Shown here piece after piece: positions 6,725-9,684 of a stretch of DNA of 9,684 bases. The notes beneath the pieces were generated by a model. The model was not told where the DNA came from, did no database searches, and was given only the letters and a program-made list of their open reading frames with translations. The first letter of the stretch is position 1; every line of letters begins with the position of its first letter. The stretch is from Nitrospira sp. GTDB lineage: Bacteria > Nitrospirota > Nitrospiria > Nitrospirales > Nitrospiraceae. The DNA is taken from positions 1-9,684 of the forward strand of contig JACOEF010000218.1 of the NCBI GenBank assembly GCA_024998705.1, read 5' to 3'. Position numbers and translations under genes: made by a program.

Positions 6725-7553
6725 GGCAGCCTCCGAGCACGGCATCAGCCTGTGCGGCTTGCGCGACCAGCAGCGGCAGCGCCGGGAGATTGGTATCCCA
6801 TTCAATGAGCGTCGGACGCGGGCCAAAATGGTGAATCGCCCACGCATACAAACTCCAGACTTCCGGATACACAGTCCGGCCATGCGTATCGATCAGCCAC
6901 CTCCCGAAGCGCTCAAAGCCCGCCAGGTGAATTTCCTGTACGGCTTCCGCTGGGATTGCATCCAGAAACACCAACGGGTCCAATCCGAAATTGACGGCAT
7001 TGACGTAGACATTGTTCAAATCGAGTGCGATGCCGCAACCGGTTCTCTTCACCATTTCAGCCATAAAGACCCCTTCCGGAAGGGGAGATTCCCGCCAGGT
7101 CAGATAACGAGTGATATTCTCGACCAGCAGCGAACGTTTCAAAACTGTCTGAACTTCGTCGATCCTGGCACAGACATGATCGAGACTCTCTTCGGTGTAG
7201 GGAAGGGGTAACAGATCGTTGAAGAAGCGGCCGCCGACGGAGCACCAAGAAAGATGCTCGGACACAAATGCCGGCTCGAAACGATCGATCAGGGCTTTCA
7301 ACTTATGGAGATGGGCGTGATCCAGCGGATCGGTAGAGCCGAGCGACAGACCGACGCCGTGAAAGCTCAACGGGTACTGAGTCCTGATCCGCTCAAGGAT
7401 ACGAAGCGGCGCGCCGCCCTGGCCGAAATAATTCTCCGGATGGGTTTCCATCCAAGCCACCGGCGGCGGGCTGTCCAGGATCTCGCGAAAATGATGCGAC
7501 CGCAGTCCGATCCCGGCCTGTGCCGGGATCGGGGCGGGATGTGGTCGAGACAT
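6708..7553 (-). CDS. bufB: DUF692 multinuclear non-heme iron oxidase (MNIO), BufB/MbnB-like
   Basis: A 281-aa TIM-barrel enzyme of the DUF692 family, whose members use two or three iron ions and O2 to rearrange cysteines of ribosomal peptides. Conserved motifs are all present: GIGLRSHHF (14-22), METHPENYFG (35-44), LSFHGVGLSLG (H65), SEHLSW (E99, H100), LLPLPYTEESL, LVENITRYL (E145, N146), ALDLNNVYVNAVNFG (D178, N180, N181), EIHLAGF (H209), LIDTHGRTV (D222, H224) and LIEWDTNLP (E251, D253). No metal-ligand position looks obviously lost. The likely substrate is the four-Cys peptide encoded directly upstream, with the DUF2063 protein as partner. The start MSRPHPAP lies 11 nt after the precursor stop; an open frame up to 7652 is antisense-like read-through of the precursor gene. 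A 10-bp palindrome covers codons about 8-15. Confidence 0.95.
   Translation of the reverse strand: MSRPHPAPIPAQAGIGLRSHHFREILDSPPPVAWMETHPENYFGQGGAPLRILERIRTQYPLSFHGVGLSLGSTDPLDHAHLHKLKALIDRFEPAFVSEHLSWCSVGGRFFNDLLPLPYTEESLDHVCARIDEVQTVLKRSLLVENITRYLTWRESPLPEGVFMAEMVKRTGCGIALDLNNVYVNAVNFGLDPLVFLDAIPAEAVQEIHLAGFERFGRWLIDTHGRTVYPEVWSLYAWAIHHFGPRPTLIEWDTNLPALPLLVAQAAQADAVLGGCHADAV
7508..7531. repeat. REP-like perfect palindrome inside the 5' end of the MNIO gene
   Basis: CGATCCCGGC (7508-7517), a 4-nt loop, and GCCGGGATCG (7522-7531) form a perfect 10-bp stem. On the - strand it begins 22 nt after the MNIO start codon and translates into the peptide PIPAQAGIG. Peptides of the type IPAQAGI are the usual translation of widespread REP/dRS3-like bacterial palindromes, and its right arm also encodes the family-conserved GIG of GIGLR. 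It is placed to act as an mRNA hairpin between precursor and enzyme genes. Confidence 0.65.
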
Positions 7554-7564
7554 CGTTTGCCGTC

Positions 7565-7900
7565 CTACATCTTTTTCATCATCATCTCTTTCATCTTTGC
7601 GAGATCGTCTTTCGTAATAGGCAACACGGTGCCCTTGGCGATCTTGGCACACAACCCCTTCGGCAGGAAGACATAGGAATCGGCCTCATTGTCGGTCTTG
7701 GACTGGCCCACACAGGAATGGAGGCTGGTCTTGACCGCACAGTCGTTCATGCCCGCCTTGGCGACGCCGCCACAGGCTTCCCAGCCGGCGGGCATCTCGG
7801 CCATCTTCGGAGCCGCATCCGCAGCCTGGGCACCGGCCAAACTCAGCGCCACCAACAATGCGGAGTGGATCATGGTCTGCTTCTTCGTCGTTGCGTTCAT
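7565..7900 (-). CDS. bufA: DUF2282 bufferin-like precursor peptide (four-Cys, exported)
   Basis: A 111-aa secreted peptide. Residues 1-30 form a signal peptide (basic KK, hydrophobic IHSALLVALSLAGA, cleavage near AQA-ADA). The mature part carries the DUF2282 core WEACGGVAKAGMNDC, then HSC and PKGLC: cysteines at 43, 54, 63 and 84, no others. In characterised bufferins, cysteines of this core are converted by the DUF692/DUF2063 enzyme pair to sulfur-containing heterocycles before export, and the product binds copper in the periplasm. Compared with the family pattern I know (CAGTS..DYQGNAW..VPKGTC), the middle is divergent (CVGQSKTDNEADSYVFLPKGLC spans 63-84, without the Trp). It also has an extra lysine- and methionine-rich tail with five Met in the last nine residues (M103, 106, 107, 108, 111). 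AAGGAG lies six bases before the ATG. First gene of the operon. Confidence 0.9.
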   Translation of the reverse strand: MNATTKKQTMIHSALLVALSLAGAQAADAAPKMAEMPAGWEACGGVAKAGMNDCAVKTSLHSCVGQSKTDNEADSYVFLPKGLCAKIAKGTVLPITKDDLAKMKEMMMKKM

Positions 7901-7906
7901 ATGAAT

Positions 7907-7912
7907 CTCCTT
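7907..7912 (-). promoter_or_regulatory. ribosome binding site of the precursor gene
   Basis: AAGGAG on the - strand, six bases before ATG 7900. It is the best-spaced ribosome site in the operon, which fits high expression of the precursor relative to the enzymes; the MNIO gene by contrast has only a weak site overlapping the precursor stop region. Confidence 0.7.
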
Positions 7913-7937
7913 GCATAGGATGTGTGAGGTGATGGAA

Positions 7938-7954
7938 TCGGCTCATCAAGCCGA
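7938..7954. promoter_or_regulatory. inverted repeat upstream of the bufA-like gene
   Basis: TCGGCT (7938-7943) and AGCCGA (7949-7954) form a perfect 6-bp inverted repeat around CATCA, 38-54 bp before the precursor start codon. It is either an operator in the promoter region or a hairpin in the 5' leader. No bound regulator can be named. Confidence 0.35.
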
Positions 7955-8190
7955 CGAATCTGCGGGTTCCCAATCGCGTGCCTCGATGCCCTCCTTGATG
8001 AACCTCCTTTCTCAGCGGCGCGCACGGCAAATTCGCGCTTGCACGTGGAGTGAGGACATCGCGGCATGGGCACATCCTATCGATTGCGCAGGAGGCGTGC
8101 TGTGAGGTGGCTTACAAAGACATCCCCTGCGGAACGGCATCATCGCAGGTCCTTGCCCACTCTCATCGCCTCGTTTCGTACCAAGCCATG

Positions 8191-8207
8191 TTGCGGCACT
8201 TGCGGCA
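8191..8207. repeat. tandem 8-bp direct repeat
   Basis: TTGCGGCA occurs at 8191-8198 and again at 8200-8207 with one base between, giving a 9-bp period in the noncoding stretch upstream of the buf-like operon. It could be a paired protein-binding site or chance. Confidence 0.3.
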
Positions 8208-8278
8208 TCCTGCTCACACGGCAATTCACTGGTGGGGGCTGACGTCCGTCGGAGCATGACTCAGCGACCCGGCATTCT

Positions 8279-8758
8279 TCAGAGGCCGAGGTCAGACAAG
8301 GATGGATGATCATCGGGGCGCCGGCCCGATGCCCAGTGATACTTCCGATCTGTTTCACTGATGGGCAGGTCGTTGATGCTTGCGATGCGCCGGCGCATGA
8401 GGCCGGTTTCGTCGAACTCCCAGTTTTCGTTGCCATAGGAGCGGATCCAATTTCCAGCATGGTCGTGCCACTCATAGGCAAAACGTACGGCAATGCGCGC
8501 TTCCTGGAAAGCCCACAGCTCCTTGATCAGCCGGTAGTCCAGTTCCTTCGCCCATTTGCGCCGAAGGAATTCAACGATCGCCTCACGACCGGATAGGAAT
8601 TCTTCACGGTTCCGCCATGAACTGTCGGCGCTGTAGGCCAGCGACACCCTCTCGGGGTCCCGGCTATTCCAGGCATCCTCGGCCATACGGACTTTCTGGA
8701 TCGCGGTGTTCCAGGTGAAGGGAGGAAGAAGAGGACGGCTACTCTGTATTGACGGCAT
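8279..8758 (-). CDS. DUF1348 family (NTF2/SnoaL-like fold) protein
   Basis: A 159-aa soluble protein of DUF1348, a branch of the NTF2/SnoaL-like alpha+beta barrel fold. Recognisable segments are the N-terminal helix [21 protein letters not shown] (shown from about residue 18; 21 residues with the pattern Trp-Asn-x-Arg-Asp), then [54 protein letters not shown] and [13 protein letters not shown]. The family is widespread, usually 140-160 aa, and has no firmly assigned reaction. AGGAG lies about six bases before the ATG. It follows the flavin-binding gene on the same strand after 157 nt containing a small hairpin, so cotranscription is possible but not certain. No link in function to the buf-like operon is evident. 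Confidence 0.9.
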   Translation of the reverse strand: MPSIQSSRPLLPPFTWNTAIQKVRMAEDAWNSRDPERVSLAYSADSSWRNREEFLSGREAIVEFLRRKWAKELDYRLIKELWAFQEARIAVRFAYEWHDHAGNWIRSYGNENWEFDETGLMRRRIASINDLPISETDRKYHWASGRRPDDHPSLSDLGL

Positions 8759-8810
8759 GCGGTGCTCCTATCGTGCGCACAAGTTCTGGTCTTGCGTGTT
8801 TACTGCGAGA

Positions 8811-8827
8811 CCGCCTGACACAGGCGG
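8811..8827. terminator. 7-bp hairpin between PPOX-like and DUF1348 genes
   Basis: CCGCCTG-ACA-CAGGCGG is a perfect 7-bp stem with a three-base loop in the 157-nt gap. It is not followed by a T run on either strand, so it is not a standard intrinsic terminator; it could be a processing or attenuation hairpin. Confidence 0.3.
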
Positions 8828-8915
8828 CGCCGGTCGACACTGACCCAGCCCCTGCGCCTCAACCTGTGTATGCCGGCCTGCCCGGGTAACAAGCAGGCGG
8901 TCGCGCCGGAGGCGA

Positions 8916-9515
8916 TCATGTGTTATGGGCGCGCAGTTGCGCCTCGAGTTCGGTAATCCGCTTTCGTAGCGGTTCTGCCAGTGCTTCGACCTCGCCGATC
9001 GAGTAGCGGGGCGTGATGTATTTCGGACAGTTCCAATCGAACGAGACGACATCGATAAAGACCAGACGCTCCACGTTCGGCCGCATCTTCGAATCGGCGA
9101 TCTGCGCGACGAGTTCCGGATGGACCCGGGCGTCCTCGACTCGGACATGACCAAGGATTTTCAGCCGCTCGCGGTTCTTGTAGTCCATGAGGAACAGCGC
9201 GACGCGGTCGTTCACGGAAACATTGCCGGTCGTGAGCAATTGCCGGTTGCCTTTGTAATCGGCGAACGCCAGAGTCGTTTCGTCGATGACTCGCAAAAAA
9301 CCTTGAGGCCCCCCGCGATGCTGGATATAAGGCCATCCGCTTTCGCTGATGGACCCCAGGTAGAAGCTGTCTCGCGCCGCAATAAATTCGGCCTCGGCCT
9401 GGCCGAGCGGGTCCCGTTCGGCGGCGCCCGTGATCGCGCCCATGCGGCCATAATAGTGCTGCTGCGCGCGGCACACCGAATCCGTGAATGTCAGATCGAG
9501 ATATTTCATTGCCAT
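8916..9515 (-). CDS. PPOX-class FMN-binding (pyridoxamine 5'-phosphate oxidase-like) protein
   Basis: A 199-aa soluble protein of the split-barrel flavin-binding fold. The core shows FYLGSISESGWPYIQHRGGP (51-70), a typical first strand pair and phosphate-side loop, then GFLRVIDETTLAFADYKGNR (72-91), the second conserved loop LLTTGNVSVNDRVALFLMDY and RERLKILGHVRVED (115-128). The C-terminal part has FDWNCPKYITPRY (159-171), characteristic of the COG3576-type predicted flavin-nucleotide-binding proteins, and a short amphipathic helix to the end. It probably binds FMN or F420; the substrate is unknown, and a true PdxH role is unlikely. A GGGG ribosome site stands about seven bases before ATG 9515; a second ATG two codons in is possible. 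It lies 73 nt downstream of an unidentified gene, with a strong hairpin between. Confidence 0.9.
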   Translation of the reverse strand: MAMKYLDLTFTDSVCRAQQHYYGRMGAITGAAERDPLGQAEAEFIAARDSFYLGSISESGWPYIQHRGGPQGFLRVIDETTLAFADYKGNRQLLTTGNVSVNDRVALFLMDYKNRERLKILGHVRVEDARVHPELVAQIADSKMRPNVERLVFIDVVSFDWNCPKYITPRYSIGEVEALAEPLRKRITELEAQLRAHNT

Positions 9516-9546
9516 CGTGTGTCCCCTTGCAGGCCGTCAGCCCCCT

Positions 9547-9574
9547 GGCGGCCGGGAATGCACTCCCGGCCGCC
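9547..9574. terminator. strong 11-bp hairpin, terminator-like
   Basis: GGCGGCCGGGA (9547-9557), loop ATGCAC and TCCCGGCCGCC (9564-9574) form a perfect, GC-rich 11-bp stem 14 nt downstream of the stop codon of the - strand gene at the window edge. Position fits a transcription terminator for that gene, although no T run follows on either strand. Confidence 0.55.
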
Positions 9575-9588
9575 GCACGAAACGCGGC

Positions 9589-9684
9589 TCAAAATACGAT
9601 TGTCTGCCACCCGTCTGCGACATAGCGGCGCAGACTCAAGAGGCCGGCCGTTCCGGCCAATGCGTTGTCTTTCTTCAGCGGCAC
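9589..9684 (-). CDS. 3' end of an unidentified gene (partial)
   Basis: The - strand frame is open from the window edge for 31 codons and stops with TGA at 9589-9591. It reads VPLKKDNALAGTAGLLSLRR followed by a tail ending GWQTIVF. Codon use is GC-rich in third position and the peptide looks like a genuine C-terminus, followed directly by the strong hairpin. The fragment is too short for me to name a family. Confidence 0.55.
   Translation of the reverse strand: MPLKKDNALAGTAGLLSLRRYVADGWQTIVF

Larger units (their letters stand above)
7901..8278. other. intergenic region upstream of the buf-like operon
   Basis: These 378 nt hold no gene that I can support. Several frames of 60-80 codons are open on both strands but lack ribosome sites and credible protein composition. 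The region should contain the operon promoter; I see the inverted repeat at 7938-7954, a perfect anti-ribosomal sequence AAAGGAGG on the - strand at 8003-8010 with no normal start codon after it, and a tandem 8-bp repeat at 8191-8207. I could not identify convincing -35/-10 boxes. Confidence 0.5.

Noticed and set aside
6725..6883. N-terminal extension of the DUF2063 protein
   Set aside because: The added 53 residues are Arg/Cys-rich read-through of the MNIO gene in another frame; ATG 6724 has a good GGAGG site.
7554..7652. N-terminal extension of the MNIO protein
   Set aside because: It would overlap the precursor gene in another frame with a charged, low-complexity peptide; homology begins after 7553.
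7966..7970. GGAAC on the - strand as an ECF -35 box for the buf-like operon
   Set aside because: No matching -10 element lies at 15-17 bp spacing, so an ECF promoter is not supported.
8003..8010. AAAGGAGG on the - strand as the ribosome site of a hidden gene
   Set aside because: No ATG, GTG or TTG follows at a usable distance; only an ATC-led frame of about 17 codons would result.
7686..8075. 129-codon - strand frame across the start of the precursor gene
   Set aside because: It is a shadow of the DUF2282 gene in another frame, without a family match.
8012..8257. 81-codon - strand frame in the gap upstream of the buf-like operon
   Set aside because: No ribosome site and no coding-like composition; several comparable frames are open on both strands.
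1..9684. CRISPR arrays, tRNA/rRNA genes, transposases
   Set aside because: No repeat-spacer pattern, cloverleaf, rRNA-like stretch or transposase motif was seen on reading either strand.

Overview
The base composition (GC-rich), bacterial gene density and gene set fit a Gram-negative environmental bacterium. The combination of a MerA-like flavoprotein followed by a DUF3047 protein, a DUF692/DUF2063/DoxX operon and NarL-type two-component genes reminds me of Nitrospira-like bacteria, but no marker gene fixes the taxonomy, so this is inference only. Gene calls rest on reading frames, family motifs and ribosome binding sites.

Layout. On the + strand at the left are a mercuric-reductase-like pyridine nucleotide-disulfide oxidoreductase (93-1646) and a secreted DUF3047 protein (1700-2467). 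Everything else that is convincing lies on the - strand. From right to left in transcription order these are: the 3' end of an unidentified gene (9684-9589), a strong hairpin, a PPOX-class flavin-binding protein (9515-8916), a DUF1348/NTF2-like protein (8758-8279), and a 378-nt gap. Next comes a tight four-gene operon: a DUF2282 precursor peptide (7900-7565), a DUF692 multinuclear iron oxidase (7553-6708), a DUF2063 partner (6724-5948) and a DoxX membrane protein (5951-5439). After a 317-nt gap come a membrane histidine kinase (5121-3898) overlapping its NarL-type response regulator (3905-3261), then two small genes, a putative CxxC zinc-ribbon protein (3074-2859) and a 61-aa hypothetical (2784-2599). 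These converge on the DUF3047 gene.

The centrepiece is the DUF2282-DUF692-DUF2063-DoxX operon. It has the order known from bufferin (buf) and gold-induced (gigPABT) operons, in which the iron oxidase and its partner modify cysteines of a short exported peptide that then binds copper or a related metal. This copy has the four core cysteines, but also a methionine-rich C-terminal tail and a divergent core. A near-perfect REP-like palindrome sits in the first codons of the oxidase gene, just after the precursor gene, and could set the precursor-to-enzyme ratio. The operon genes are coupled by 4-nt and 17-nt overlaps. No sigma factor or metal repressor gene is visible; the neighbouring kinase/regulator pair is the only regulatory system in the window, and its link to the operon is unproven.
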